Of a DNA stretch of 64,000 bases, positions 45,768-55,141 are shown in pieces (within the stretch, counting starts at the first letter, position 1; each line of letters starts with the position of its first letter). Both the position numbers and the translations under genes were made by a program. The notes under the pieces were generated by a model. The model saw only the letters and a list, made by a program, of their open reading frames with translations. It made no database searches and was not told the origin of the DNA. The stretch comes from Methanospirillum stamsii (GTDB taxonomy: Archaea; Halobacteriota; Methanomicrobia; Methanomicrobiales; Methanospirillaceae), in assembly GCF_003173335.1 (NCBI RefSeq), contig NZ_QGMZ01000008.1, forward strand, positions 1-64,000, written 5' to 3'.

Positions 45768-47196
45768 AAAATTTGATGATTTCTTCTATTTTTACATGTT
45801 TTTCAACATGATCGGCAAGTGCATCATAAGGATCGGTAAGATGTTCCGGCATCTCCCATGAGATGCCTTTCCGCTCACAAAGAAATGATACAAATGCACC
45901 GGCAACTTCCGGTGAAGTAAAAAGGCCATGCATGTATGTGCCGATAAGAAGGCCGTCCTCACTTACCACGCCCTCATCTGAAAATGCCTCTTTCATCCCG
46001 CTGGTATCTGTTTCACCCATGTGTATCTCATATCCTGATACTGTGGATACCTTTTGAAGAAATGGTCCGTATCCTGAGGATCTCCGGGTAACCTGGACCG
46101 TTGTTTTCTGATACTCTGAAAATGTGGTGGTGCAGGGTATCAGGCCGATACCTTTGTATTCGCCCTTTTTGGATTCAACACCAGAATCTATAATTTTCTC
46201 ACAAAGCATCTGGTATCCTCCGCATATCCCGACAATTGGGATATGAGCTGCCCGTGCCTGAATTATCTCTTCTGTTGTGCCGCTGTTTTGAATTTCCTGC
46301 AGGTCCTCGATGGTATTTTTCGTTCCCGGAAGGATGATGGCATCATATCCTTTCAGTGAATCACCAGGGTTTACATACGTAACTGAAGCATATCGTTCAA
46401 GAAGTTCATAATCTGTGAAATTGGATATTCTTGGAAACTTAATTATCGCAATACGAATTGGTGAATTATTGTTCTTTTTATCAGACAAAGAGAGTGAATC
46501 TTCGCTTGGTATATCGATATCTGTCATGGGGATAAGACCCAGGGTAGGAACTCCGGTTAGTTCATCCAGGATCTTCATTCCATCGGAAAAAAGGGAGGGA
46601 TCACCTCTGAATTTATTGACTATTACTCCTTTCACCAATGGACGAATGTCATCCGGGAGCAGGGAGATAGTCCCGTAAACCTGGGCAAACACTCCTCCCC
46701 GTTCAATGTCAGCAACCAGGATGATTGGGAACTTAAGTTTTCGGGCAAGGCCGATATTTGCAATATCACGATCATACAGATTAACCTCCGCAGCCCCTCC
46801 GGCTCCTTCGACAACCAGGGCTCCAAACTGTTCGAGAAGTGTTTTTGCTGACTCAACTGCTATTTCAAGAAGATTGTCCGTGAGCTGATAGTATTTTTTT
46901 GCATGCACATCGGTGTATGGTTTTCCGAGCAGAATAATCTGTGAACTTTGATCCCCTTTAGGTTTGAGAAGAATGGGGTTCATATGGATGGAAGGTTTAA
47001 GACATGCTGCATGTGCCTGCATGGCCTGTGCGATTCCGATCTCACCCCCGTCTTCTGTTACCCATGAGTTCAGGCTCATATTCTGGGATTTAAATGGAGC
47101 AGCTACCCTGTCGTGACGGTGAAGTATGCGGCATATGGCTGCAACTATTGTGCTTTTACCAACGTGAGAAGCGGTCCCCAGGACCATAACTGACAT
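45760..47196 (-). CDS. cobQ: Cobyric acid synthase
   Basis: 478 residues. N-terminal P-loop dethiobiotin-synthetase-like domain ([43 protein letters not shown]) and a C-terminal class I glutamine amidotransferase with nucleophile Cys in [10 protein letters not shown] (about residue 321) and the catalytic His in [13 protein letters not shown]. Amidates four carboxylates of adenosylcobyrinic acid diamide on the way to the corrinoid cofactors that methanogen methyltransferases need. Single gene; promoter within the 130 bases shared with the divergent aIF1 gene. Confidence 0.95.
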   Translation of the reverse strand: MSVMVLGTASHVGKSTIVAAICRILHRHDRVAAPFKSQNMSLNSWVTEDGGEIGIAQAMQAHAACLKPSIHMNPILLKPKGDQSSQIILLGKPYTDVHAKKYYQLTDNLLEIAVESAKTLLEQFGALVVEGAGGAAEVNLYDRDIANIGLARKLKFPIILVADIERGGVFAQVYGTISLLPDDIRPLVKGVIVNKFRGDPSLFSDGMKILDELTGVPTLGLIPMTDIDIPSEDSLSLSDKKNNNSPIRIAIIKFPRISNFTDYELLERYASVTYVNPGDSLKGYDAIILPGTKNTIEDLQEIQNSGTTEEIIQARAAHIPIVGICGGYQMLCEKIIDSGVESKKGEYKGIGLIPCTTTFSEYQKTTVQVTRRSSGYGPFLQKVSTVSGYEIHMGETDTSGMKEAFSDEGVVSEDGLLIGTYMHGLFTSPEVAGAFVSFLCERKGISWEMPEHLTDPYDALADHVEKHVKIEEIIKFFN

Positions 47197-47328
47197 ATTA
47201 CTCAGGTATGACTGCCCGGGATATTATAATGCAATAACCGCTTCCCCAGATTGATATTAAAAAGCCGTTAAAACACCGGGATATTTTATGATAAGCATTT
47301 AATAGTAAAACATGAGATGGAATAAGTA

Positions 47329-47637
47329 ATGAATGGTGGTATCTGCTCCATCTGTGGGCTGCCAAAAGAACTCTGTATCTGTGAAGAAGTTGCAAAAGAA
47401 CAGCAGCGTATAAACGTGAAAGTGAATAAACGCCGGTATGGAAAAGAGGTTACGGTAATTGAAGGACTTGATCCGACAGATATCGACCTTGAAGATCTTT
47501 CAAAGTTTATGAAGAGTAAATTGGCCTGTGGCGGAACCGTCAAAGGCAACTCCATAGAGTTACAGGGTAACCACCGTGAACGCGTAGTCAATCTTCTTGG
47601 CACGAAAGGGTACGCGGTGGACAATATCTCGAAATGA
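47329..47637 (+). CDS. Translation initiation factor aIF1 (SUI1)
   Basis: 102 residues. SUI1 fold: [52 protein letters not shown]. The N-terminus carries a [15 protein letters not shown] cysteine cluster, as in other archaeal members, likely a zinc site. It acts on the small ribosomal subunit in start-codon choice. The downstream zinc-ribbon gene is convergent. Confidence 0.94.
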   Translation: MNGGICSICGLPKELCICEEVAKEQQRINVKVNKRRYGKEVTVIEGLDPTDIDLEDLSKFMKSKLACGGTVKGNSIELQGNHRERVVNLLGTKGYAVDNISK

Positions 47638-47647
47638 GAATAACTAC

Positions 47648-48034
47648 CTATTTTTTTCTTTTCTGTCGAATCATTGAATGCAGATCAAGGCGGTAACTAT
47701 CCTCTGATCCCAGTCTGACTACCCGGTCATCGGACTCAATGAGTCGGGAAAGATTCAGGTCGTACCTTCCGGGTTCGAGGATCCGGATACTTTCAAGAGA
47801 ATCAGACTCCTGGGTATCTTTTGAGATCTCTTTTTTTACATCCGTGTTCTTATCGTCTGATATCTTCCGGGGTGTTTCAGGTTCCAGGGGTTTAGAATCC
47901 GGCTCTGCTCTGGTTTCTTTTCTCCCTTTTCCCTTTTCATAAATGAATTTGCCGCATCCACAGACCGGACAGCCATCTTTCAGATACCGGGCATCAGGAA
48001 AAAGTGTGTTACAACCGGTACAGCGGTGGGGCAT
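47648..48034 (-). CDS. OapC/ArvC-like zinc-ribbon protein
   Basis: 128 residues: an N-terminal zinc ribbon (CTGCNTLFPDARYLKDGCPV, CGCGKF), a long Lys/Glu/Ser-rich low-complexity linker (about 30-90), and a C-terminal conserved stretch (LEPGRYDLNLSRLI, SYRLDLHSMI). Last gene of a three-gene minus-strand unit with DUF2073 and an Era-like GTPase, a set conserved in archaea under OapB/ArvB and OapC/ArvC names. Its function is not established; nucleic-acid binding is likely from the ribbon. Confidence 0.8.
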   Translation of the reverse strand: MPHRCTGCNTLFPDARYLKDGCPVCGCGKFIYEKGKGRKETRAEPDSKPLEPETPRKISDDKNTDVKKEISKDTQESDSLESIRILEPGRYDLNLSRLIESDDRVVRLGSEDSYRLDLHSMIRQKRKK

Positions 48035-48037
48035 ATG

Positions 48038-48406
48038 TCACCTGCCTGAGATCCAGGCACTGATAAATCCACGGTCTTTTCGGATCATTTTTAATTGGTT
48101 TGCAGGCCCGATTACGGTAAGTCTTCGAGATTCATCTCCTTTTAGAAAGCGTGAAAAAACTCCCGGATTTTTTTGTTTGGATGGATATGATTCAATTTCA
48201 ATGCCTGAAAATCCATCCGGCAGGATCTCCTGCATGGTCATTTCAATGAGGACTGACTGTTCGTCCGGAGTAAGGCCGCTTTCCAGGATAACAATGGTTC
48301 CTTCCCTGACATTATCCAGGATAAGGCGTATTTTTTCCATCGACGGCATTTGTGAAAGCCGTTCTTCAGATATCAGATCAATCCGTACACCCTGCATTTT
48401 CCTCAC
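48038..48406 (-). CDS. DUF2073 protein (OapB/ArvB family)
   Basis: 122 residues; matches DUF2073: GVRIDLISEERLSQMPSMEK, an ILESGLTPDEQSVLIE segment and GIEIESYPSKQKNPGVFSRF, then LTVIGPANQLKMIRKDRGFI. Its ATG overlaps the upstream GTPase stop by 4 bases and the zinc-ribbon gene follows after 3 bases. The tight unit implies a shared job, possibly RNA- or ribosome-linked, with the GTPase. Confidence 0.85.
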   Translation of the reverse strand: MRKMQGVRIDLISEERLSQMPSMEKIRLILDNVREGTIVILESGLTPDEQSVLIEMTMQEILPDGFSGIEIESYPSKQKNPGVFSRFLKGDESRRLTVIGPANQLKMIRKDRGFISAWISGR

Positions 48407-49032
48407 CTGAAATGCCTGACCATCTCTTCATAAAGACTCTCTATCTGTGTTCCATCAAGACATGAAACCGGTACAACCGGGTGCTGGGGGAATGCATTTC
48501 GAATCCGTTGTGGGGTTGCATCAGGCAGATCTATCTTATTAGCTGCAATGATTACCGGAAGTTTACGGCTTTCAATGATCCCGATCATCATGATATTTAC
48601 CTGTGCAAACGGATCGAGCGTGGCATCTATCATGTAAATGACCCCGTCTATATCCTCTCTAAGCCAATGCATCGCTTCTGCCACACCTTCAGTTGCTTCG
48701 CGTGCCCGGTTGATTGCATCTTCACGTTCTATTCCATATTCCAGAAACTCCTTATAATCAACCCTGGTTGTTACACCTGGTGTATCAACGATATCAATCG
48801 TTACAGATTTCCCATTTGAACCGGTGATGGTGATATTTCCTGAACGAGCCGCCCTTCTTGTTTCATGGGGGACCTCGCTGGTTGTTCCTGAGATTGTCCC
48901 TGACCAGTCTCCTGCAATTCTATTTGCAAGGGTGGTTTTTCCCGCATTTGGTGGGCCATAAATGCCTATACGAGCTGTTTTCTTCTGAAAAAGACCTGAG
49001 AGGATTCGCGAGAGAGTATGGCTTATTCCCAT
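48403..49032 (-). CDS. Era-like small GTPase
   Basis: 209 residues. G1 GPPNAGKTTLANRI, G2-type threonine in SGTTSEV, G3 DTPG, G4 NKID, and G5-like VPVSCLDG. A basic N-terminal helix leads in. Archaeal Era-like GTPases of this size form an operon with DUF2073 and a zinc-ribbon protein; a role in ribosome or RNA assembly is inferred by analogy with Era. First gene of the unit, start about 210 bases from the divergent CBS gene. Confidence 0.9.
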   Translation of the reverse strand: MGISHTLSRILSGLFQKKTARIGIYGPPNAGKTTLANRIAGDWSGTISGTTSEVPHETRRAARSGNITITGSNGKSVTIDIVDTPGVTTRVDYKEFLEYGIEREDAINRAREATEGVAEAMHWLREDIDGVIYMIDATLDPFAQVNIMMIGIIESRKLPVIIAANKIDLPDATPQRIRNAFPQHPVVPVSCLDGTQIESLYEEMVRHFR

Positions 49033-49061
49033 TGTAGTTACGTCCCGGCGCTGTTTTCAAA

Positions 49062-49082
49062 AAATCAGGCATATCCTGATTT
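49062..49082. promoter_or_regulatory. Perfect 8-bp hairpin in the divergent GTPase/CBS region
   Basis: Arms AAATCAGG and CCTGATTT with loop CATAT. It lies 30-50 bases upstream of the GTPase ATG and 165 bases upstream of the CBS gene. The pattern fits an operator or leader hairpin; no poly-T tract follows, so a terminator is less likely. Confidence 0.45.
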
Positions 49083-49246
49083 GCCTGTCTTAAAGGGTAT
49101 GCTCAGGGAGTATTATTATTGTTGTCATCCCACCTGTTTCGGAGCAATAATAATTGTGTGAGACCTCACCGGAGCGATGGATTAATACCCAATCCCGATA
49201 ACTATCAGAGCAATGCATCTGCCGGGGAGCTTAGAGGTGATTAGTG

Positions 49247-49813
49247 ATGAGCTACAACAGTGACAAGATCCAGCTCGAGACCAAGGTCCCGGTGCGGGAA
49301 ATAATGCGAACAAATCCAAAGACTATTGATTATCATGCAACTGTAGCCCATGCAGCACGCAAGATGTGCAGTAAAGATCCTTCCGGAAGTTGTATTGTTT
49401 TAAAAGACGGTGTTGCCGTGGGGATAGTTACTGAGCAGGATATTAATTGCAAGGTTGTTGCCAGGGACATGCGTCCAAGTGAAGTACATGTCAGTGAAAT
49501 AATGACTTCACCTCTGATTACCATTGGAACTGAAAAAACGGTTGAGGATGCGGCACATTTAATGATTCGGAACCGGGTGCGGAGACTGCCGATTATCAAT
49601 GATAAAGGAGTTGTAATCGGTATTGTAAGTGTCCGGGACATCGTTGCAGTAAGCACCGAAATCAATGAACTGATGAGTGAACTGGTAGTAATTAACAAAG
49701 CAGACGATTTCTCATCAGGTATGTGCAGCAGGTGCGGTCAGATGTCTGACGATCTGAGAAGTGTGGATGGTGCACTCATCTGTCCGGATTGTCTGGAAGA
49801 TGACCGGTTATAA
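49247..49813 (+). CDS. Two-CBS-domain protein with C-terminal zinc ribbon
   Basis: 188 residues from the ATG at 49247 (GAGGTGA about 8 bases upstream; a GTG one codon earlier is possible). Two CBS motifs (VREIMRTNPKTIDYHATVAH...GIVTEQDI and VSEIMTSPLITIGTEKTVED...GIVSVRDIV) and a C-terminal zinc ribbon (CSRCGQMSDDLRSVD...CPDCLED). CBS pairs bind adenosine compounds. The ribbon may bind nucleic acid or a protein. First of four CBS genes in a row. Confidence 0.88.
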   Translation: MSYNSDKIQLETKVPVREIMRTNPKTIDYHATVAHAARKMCSKDPSGSCIVLKDGVAVGIVTEQDINCKVVARDMRPSEVHVSEIMTSPLITIGTEKTVEDAAHLMIRNRVRRLPIINDKGVVIGIVSVRDIVAVSTEINELMSELVVINKADDFSSGMCSRCGQMSDDLRSVDGALICPDCLEDDRL

Positions 49814-49831
49814 AGCGGGTATGTTCAATAA

Positions 49832-49985
49832 AACCTGATGACCCGACCGGGTTTATCAGGAAAAATGCCTGTTTATAATCCGGATTTATGGGATCCACTG
49901 AATATTTCCAAAAAAGCAATCCTCCATGATTCGGATAGAGATGTCCTGCGGAAAAATTTTTGAATTTATTTCATTTCCCGCAGGA
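49832..49985 (+). promoter_or_regulatory. Inverted repeats before the three-gene CBS operon
   Basis: An imperfect dyad with CCTGAT/ATCAGG arms lies at about 49836-49861, just after the upstream CBS gene, possibly its terminator. A long dyad follows: TCCTGCGG (49944-49951) and CCGCAGGA (49978-49985), perfect 8-bp arms around a 26-base AT-rich loop. An AATTTAAAT TATA-like element near 50019-50027 then precedes the ATG at 50054. Confidence 0.5.
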
Positions 49986-50053
49986 ATTATCCAAGGTCCT
50001 GGGTCTGGCAGGTTTGACAATTTAAATTTCTTTCATCTAAAGGCTGGTATCAT

Positions 50054-50929
50054 ATGAATTTACGAAATGATCCGGAAAATCGGATAACTGTATCAACAAT
50101 AGCGACATCCAAGGTCATATCCGCTCCACCAACCATGCGTATCTACGGAGCGATTGAAACACTGACGCAATGGGGATTTCGCAGACTTCCGATCGTCGAT
50201 CCGGGAACTCACCGCCTGAAGGGAATCATAACTGCACGTGATGTTATTGATTTTCTTGGTGGAGGCGAGTTATTCAATCTCATTAATGTCAAGCATTCAG
50301 GGAATTTTTTAGCTGCAATAAATGAGAGTGTTAGTAAAATTATGAAGACGGAGGTCAGGACCTTACGTCCTGATGCATCCCTTAACGAAGCACTTGAAAT
50401 AATTCTCAAAGATAGAATCGGTGGAATACCTGTCGTTGATGAAGATGGTGTCCTTACCGGGATTGTGACTGAAAGAGATGTATTAAAGATATTATGTCGC
50501 TCCCATGCAGCATATCACGTGGAAGATGTGATGACACGATCACTGTTAGTTCAACAGCCGGATTGTCTTCTCTCCACTGTGACAAAAGTGATGACTGAAC
50601 ATCAGTTCCGCCGTCTCCCCATCGTTAAGAATGATGTGCTCTTTGGAATAATCACTGCAACAGATATTGTCAGATATATCGGGACCGGAAGAGTATTTGA
50701 GAAGCTTGTTACCGGGAATGTTGGAGAAGTTATGAATATCCCTGTTCGCGATTTATTAAGCGGCAATCTCTTTACCACTGATCCCGATGCGACAATTACT
50801 GATGCTGCCCGGGCCATGATGGCAAAGAAAGTCGGAGCATTGCCGGTAATAGAGCAGAGCAGGCTTGTCGGACTGGTTACTGAATTCGACCTTGTAAAAG
50901 CATTTGATTCTGGTGTAAACAACAGGTGA
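50054..50929 (+). CDS. Four-CBS-domain protein, first of a three-gene operon
   Basis: 291 residues, essentially four CBS motifs: around ISAPPTMRIYGAIETLTQWG, VSKIMKTEVRTLRPDASLNE, VEDVMTRSLLVQQPDCLLST, and VRDLLSGNLFTTDPDATITD, each ending in a hydrophobic GI(V/I)T strand. No other domain. Two tandem Bateman modules would form a disc that binds adenine nucleotides or SAM. Its stop region overlaps the next gene's beginning, with AGGTGA serving as the ribosome site. Confidence 0.9.
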   Translation: MNLRNDPENRITVSTIATSKVISAPPTMRIYGAIETLTQWGFRRLPIVDPGTHRLKGIITARDVIDFLGGGELFNLINVKHSGNFLAAINESVSKIMKTEVRTLRPDASLNEALEIILKDRIGGIPVVDEDGVLTGIVTERDVLKILCRSHAAYHVEDVMTRSLLVQQPDCLLSTVTKVMTEHQFRRLPIVKNDVLFGIITATDIVRYIGTGRVFEKLVTGNVGEVMNIPVRDLLSGNLFTTDPDATITDAARAMMAKKVGALPVIEQSRLVGLVTEFDLVKAFDSGVNNR

Positions 50930-50934
50930 TAAAA

Positions 50935-51693
50935 ATGCTGGTTTCTGACCTGATGACAGCACCTGTACATGCTGCAAAACCCTATGATACGGTATCTTAT
51001 GCACGAAATCTGATGCTGAAGCATCGGATATCCCGGATTCTTATAGTGGATGATGGTCGCGCACTCGGTATTGTAACAAAGAAAGACATCGGCTATCGCC
51101 TGAGAAAAAATGATCCAGACTGGAGGTTTCGTCTGATTGATAACGAACCTTTGAACCGGGTTATGTCCGGAGATATTGTAAGTCTGTCTCCGGATAGCAG
51201 TATCAGGGATGCGCTTTTGCTGATGATAACCCACAAAATATCCGGAGCACCGGTGATTGACCTTGGAATCATCCTGGGTATTCTGACAAGAACCGATGTG
51301 CTGCGTTCCCAGATTGTTCGTGAACTGGATGTTCCGGTAAGAGAACTGATGCACAAACCAGTTGTGGTGACATCTTCTCATTCATCAGCCCATGTAGTGG
51401 ATTTGATGAAAAAAGGCGAAGGAGCAGTTATCGTTGTTGATGATGGAAGTCCTGTGGGAATTATTACCGATACCGATCTTGCGTTCTACGAAGAACGGCC
51501 TGACCATGCGGGTTCTGGTACCGCGTCAGGAATCATGCGGTCAATAATTCCTTCTCTTCCTGAAACAGCGAGAACCGGTGATGCTGTGGCATTAATGCAG
51601 AAAAATGCCTGTACATGTGTGATAGTCACCGGTGAGACTGGCATTATTGGAATAATTACCAGAGATGACATAATACGGGAAGTGGTTTTATGA
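50935..51693 (+). CDS. Four-CBS-domain protein, second of operon
   Basis: 252 residues from the ATG at 50935, preceded by AGGTGA that overlaps the previous stop; a GTG at 50926 is an alternative. CBS motifs around VSDLMTAPVHAAKPYDTVSY, LNRVMSGDIVSLSPDSSIRD, VRELMHKPVVVTSSHSSAHV and GIMRSIIPSLPETARTGDAV. No catalytic domain. Its end overlaps the third gene by 4 bases (ATGA). Presumably forms a complex with its neighbours. Confidence 0.9.
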   Translation: MLVSDLMTAPVHAAKPYDTVSYARNLMLKHRISRILIVDDGRALGIVTKKDIGYRLRKNDPDWRFRLIDNEPLNRVMSGDIVSLSPDSSIRDALLLMITHKISGAPVIDLGIILGILTRTDVLRSQIVRELDVPVRELMHKPVVVTSSHSSAHVVDLMKKGEGAVIVVDDGSPVGIITDTDLAFYEERPDHAGSGTASGIMRSIIPSLPETARTGDAVALMQKNACTCVIVTGETGIIGIITRDDIIREVVL

Positions 51694-52469
51694 CCAATAC
51701 CATATTTATACGAGACGTGATGGCTAAACCGGTCACCATAGCAAAATCTGCTCCGGTGACTGAAGCCTTGGATAAAATGCTTGATACCGGACTTGACCCA
51801 CTGGTGGTTCTTCACCATGATGAAGTGGTCGGTACCGTATCCCGTCAGAAGATAGTAGAAAAACTTGGGGCAAGACATAGTTCAGAAGTAGCGCCCACTA
51901 CAATTCACGTCTCCAATACCATTGATACGGAATTCACCATTGTTTATGAAGACCAGGAACTTGATGTCCTGATACCGCTTCTTCAAAACCAGGCAAAACT
52001 GGCAGTGGTATATAATGAAGACAACAAGATGGTCGGTCAGGTTACCTATGGAGATTTACTTGCAAAAATGATTCCAGACGGTGATCTGCCTTCAGTTACT
52101 GATCCTCATCATGTCATTGAAGCCGGAGAGAGAATGGTTCATCTCCGAAGAAAAATGGTTGATGAAAAGATTGGCAGGTACGTGGTTATGGCTGAGAATA
52201 AAATGGCAGGCCTTGTGTCTGAAACTGATGTGGCCGTAGCTCTGACAAAATTCAGGGAAGCAGTAGATGACAGACATCAGGAACACCAGATAAGAAATAT
52301 TCTGGTCAAGGACATCATGAGTTCTCCTGCTGTAAGCACTGACGTTAATTCATCAGTTAGTGATGTTGTTTCACTCATGCTTTCAAAGAACATAAGCAGC
52401 CTTCCGGTTACAGATAATGGAAAGGTTGTGGGAATAGTGACCCGGCAGTCTCTTATCCGGGCATTATAA
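51690..52469 (+). CDS. Four-CBS-domain protein, third of operon
   Basis: 259 residues. Motifs near IRDVMAKPVTIAKSAPVTEA, a diverged second unit (FTIVYEDQELDVLIPLLQNQ), a diverged third (HVIEAGERMVHLRRKMVDEK, GLVSETDV) and a good fourth (VKDIMSSPAVSTDVNSSVSD...GIVTRQSLI). Two of the four have lost typical residues, so its ligand sites may differ. Ends 49 bases before deoxyhypusine synthase. Confidence 0.88.
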   Translation: MTNTIFIRDVMAKPVTIAKSAPVTEALDKMLDTGLDPLVVLHHDEVVGTVSRQKIVEKLGARHSSEVAPTTIHVSNTIDTEFTIVYEDQELDVLIPLLQNQAKLAVVYNEDNKMVGQVTYGDLLAKMIPDGDLPSVTDPHHVIEAGERMVHLRRKMVDEKIGRYVVMAENKMAGLVSETDVAVALTKFREAVDDRHQEHQIRNILVKDIMSSPAVSTDVNSSVSDVVSLMLSKNISSLPVTDNGKVVGIVTRQSLIRAL

Positions 52470-52518
52470 CTTTTTTATTTCGATATTTCCTTATACATTC
52501 AGAGTTAAATCCGCTCTT

Positions 52519-53490
52519 ATGATCCTCCCTCCTATGCAGCCTGTCATCCCTGATCGCCGGGTTGACGAGTTATTGAATAAAATGAGCAGAACCGGATTTC
52601 AGGGAAGAAAACTGGGGGAGTCGGTTTCTGTCTGGCAGCAGATGATTCAGAGTCCGGGTGTAACAATAATCATGGGACTTTCCGGAGCCATGATTCCGGC
52701 AGGTATGCAGGAATGTCTTATTGAGCTACTTGAGCGGAATTATGTCGATGTCCTGGTTTCAACGGGAGCCAATATTTTCCATGATATCTGTGGTCATTAT
52801 GGAGTGAATCATTACATCGGATATCACCAGGCTAATGATCAGGAACTGTTCCAAAATGGGATTGACCGGATATATGATGTTTTTGCCTATGAAGAAGAAT
52901 TTCGCAATATTGATGCGCAGATTGCATCATTTGCAAATTCAATTGGGGGATTTTCTGGTTCTTCTGCTGAATTCATTCGTCTTCTCGGGCTTCATCTGCT
53001 CTCTCAATATCCAGATGGCAGATCAGTGACAGCAACAGCAGCAAAACTGGGGGTTCCGATATTCACTCCTGCTCTCTGTGATTCATCTATCGGTATTGCC
53101 CTTGTGATGGCAAGGAAGCATGGTGTCAAAATATCGGTTGATCAACTGGCTGATGCAGATGCGCTCACAACGCTGGTGGAGCGCGCCTCTTCAACCGGAG
53201 TGATTTATGTAGGTGGCGGTGTTCCAAAAAATTTTATCCAGCAAACACAGGTTATTGCTTCAATTCATGAACACGGATGTGGTGGTCATGACTACGCTAT
53301 TCAGTATACTACTGACACACCCCATTATGGCGGTCTTTCTGGTTGCACGTTTGAAGAAGCGATATCCTGGGGAAAAGAATCCTGCACATGTACAAAGGTC
53401 CAGTGCTTTTGTGATGCAACCATCGCTCTTCCACTTGTTACGTCGGCACTTATTGCATCTGGTGTATCCCGTTCGAATCAGGAAAAATGA
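52519..53490 (+). CDS. Deoxyhypusine synthase
   Basis: 323 residues. NAD-binding segments STGANIFHDI and DSSIGIALV, and the catalytic lysine Lys237 in GVIYVGGGVPKNFIQQ. It transfers the butylamine part of spermidine onto a lysine of aIF5A in the first step of hypusine formation. The aIF5A gene is not here. A TATA-like CCTTATACAT lies about 25 bases upstream, so it may be transcribed on its own after the CBS operon. Confidence 0.9.
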   Translation: MILPPMQPVIPDRRVDELLNKMSRTGFQGRKLGESVSVWQQMIQSPGVTIIMGLSGAMIPAGMQECLIELLERNYVDVLVSTGANIFHDICGHYGVNHYIGYHQANDQELFQNGIDRIYDVFAYEEEFRNIDAQIASFANSIGGFSGSSAEFIRLLGLHLLSQYPDGRSVTATAAKLGVPIFTPALCDSSIGIALVMARKHGVKISVDQLADADALTTLVERASSTGVIYVGGGVPKNFIQQTQVIASIHEHGCGGHDYAIQYTTDTPHYGGLSGCTFEEAISWGKESCTCTKVQCFCDATIALPLVTSALIASGVSRSNQEK

Positions 53491-53609
53491 TGGTTGGATT
53501 ATGGGACTGCATCATAATCCTTATATGGCATTCTCGTCCACATTAGTAAGCACAATTCCTGTAGCAGCAGATCATCTGTTGCGAGTGTCGATAAGATGCG
53601 ATTTTGCAT

Positions 53610-53693
53610 GTTGAGGTAGCCAAGCCAGGTATGGCGCAGGGTTGCTAACCCTGTGTCCCTTGGGACTCGGGGGTTCAAATCCCTCCCTCAACG
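53610..53693 (+). tRNA. tRNA-Ser (anticodon GCT)
   Basis: Acceptor stem GTTGAGG/CCTCAAC, anticodon stem CAGGG/CCCTG with loop TTGCTAA giving anticodon GCT (serine AGC/AGU), a long variable arm typical of tRNA-Ser, and a T arm GGGGG-TTCAAAT-CCCTC. Discriminator G at 53693; CCA is not encoded. No intron. It lies directly upstream of the ribosomal protein superoperon and may be transcribed with it. Confidence 0.95.
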
Positions 53694-53729
53694 CTGACAC
53701 GCAGGCAATTCCCTGAAGTGAGGCATTGC

Positions 53730-54185
53730 ATGGCTCAGGATGAACAAGAGATAAACTACTTTGTCAGGGTTAATAATACCGACCTTGACGGGACGAAGCC
53801 CGTTATTACTTCCCTGACCGGCATCAAAGGTGTCGGGCGACACACTGCGAAGTTCATTGCTGAAACTGCGAGTGTAGAGAAGAACGCGTTGATGGGTAAG
53901 CTTGAAGAAGCATCCGTTGACCGGATTCGGGAAGTTGTTAGTAATTATGCCGAACGGATTCCTGTCTGGATGTCTAACCGACCTAAAGACATTTACACCG
54001 GTGAGAAACGCCATCTGCTTGGAGCAGATGTGATGATGACCGTTGATGATGACATTAATCTTCTCAAGAAGATTCGTGCATATCGCGGGATCCGTCACGA
54101 GACTGGTCAGAAAGTCCGTGGTCAGCGTACGAAATCCTGTGGAAGAACAGGTCTGATTGTCGGTGTGAAGAGAAAGAGAGTCTAG
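53730..54185 (+). CDS. rpsM: Ribosomal protein uS13
   Basis: About 151 residues from the ATG at 53730 ([14 protein letters not shown]); an upstream GTG would add four residues. [20 protein letters not shown] with the helix-hairpin, [20 protein letters not shown], and a basic end. First protein gene of the archaeal uS13-uS4-uS11-rpoD set. Confidence 0.96.
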   Translation: MAQDEQEINYFVRVNNTDLDGTKPVITSLTGIKGVGRHTAKFIAETASVEKNALMGKLEEASVDRIREVVSNYAERIPVWMSNRPKDIYTGEKRHLLGADVMMTVDDDINLLKKIRAYRGIRHETGQKVRGQRTKSCGRTGLIVGVKRKRV

Positions 54186-54197
54186 GCGGGATGAAAT

Positions 54198-54743
54198 ATG
54201 GGATATCCAGGTAAAAATCATAAACAATACCAGACACCCAAGCGTCCGTTTGAACTTTCCCGTATTGAGGAAGAGACCCGCCTTGTAATTGAGTATGGTC
54301 TCAGAAACAAGCGTGAGGTCTGGATTGCCAAGGGGGCACTTCGGAAATACCGAAAAGCAGCACGTGAGATAATCGCTCTGCAGTCTACCGGTTCTGAACA
54401 GGAAAGAGTTGAACGGAAAAAGGATGAACTCATCGGCTCCCTGCAACGGTCAGGGATGATCGGAGAGAACGCCGATATTGATGATGTGCTTGCACTCAAA
54501 GTTGAACAGCAACTTGACCGGCGGCTTCAGACACAGGTCTATCGCCGTGGGTTTGCCCGTTCACCAAAGCAGGCTCGTCAGTTCATTACTCATGGACACA
54601 TCGCAATTAGTGGACGTCGTGTCACAATTCCTGGTTATGTCGTTAATGCAAAGGAACAGGAAGAGATTTCTTACTCTGGTTCGTCACCACTGGTTAGCGA
54701 TATACATTCTGAACGCCAGCGTATTGCGAAGGTTGGGAGATAA
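54198..54743 (+). CDS. rpsD: Ribosomal protein uS4
   Basis: 181 residues. S4 motif ([20 protein letters not shown], then [15 protein letters not shown]), and the archaeal N-terminus [20 protein letters not shown]. Binds 16S rRNA early in assembly. Twelve bases after rpsM and 2 before rpsK. Confidence 0.97.
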   Translation: MGYPGKNHKQYQTPKRPFELSRIEEETRLVIEYGLRNKREVWIAKGALRKYRKAAREIIALQSTGSEQERVERKKDELIGSLQRSGMIGENADIDDVLALKVEQQLDRRLQTQVYRRGFARSPKQARQFITHGHIAISGRRVTIPGYVVNAKEQEEISYSGSSPLVSDIHSERQRIAKVGR

Positions 54744-54745
54744 TT

Positions 54746-55141
54746 ATGGCTGAAGGGAAGGAAAAATGGGGCGTTGCACACATCTACGCATCATTTAATA
54801 ATACCATCATCACAGTAACAGACCTGACCGGTGCTGAAACCATTACGAAGAGTTCCGGAGGAATGGTTGTCAAGCAGGACCGAAACGAAAGTTCTCCATA
54901 TGCTGCAATGCAGATGGCAGGGAATGTGGCCCAGGCAGCACGGGAAAAGGGGTTAGTCGGACTTCATGTGAAGGTTCGTGCACCCGGCCGTGGAAAGCAG
55001 CGGTCACCCGGCCCGGGAGCTCAGGCTGCAATTCGTGCACTTGCCCGTGCAGGGATGCGTATCGGACTCATTGAAGATGTGACTCCGGTACCCCATGACT
55101 CTATCAGGCCAAAAGGCGGGAGAAGGGGTCGTAGAGTCTGA
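54746..55141 (+). CDS. rpsK: Ribosomal protein uS11
   Basis: 131 residues: [60 protein letters not shown]. Its final base overlaps the rpoD ATG (TGATG), coupling the two. Confidence 0.97.
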   Translation: MAEGKEKWGVAHIYASFNNTIITVTDLTGAETITKSSGGMVVKQDRNESSPYAAMQMAGNVAQAAREKGLVGLHVKVRAPGRGKQRSPGPGAQAAIRALARAGMRIGLIEDVTPVPHDSIRPKGGRRGRRV

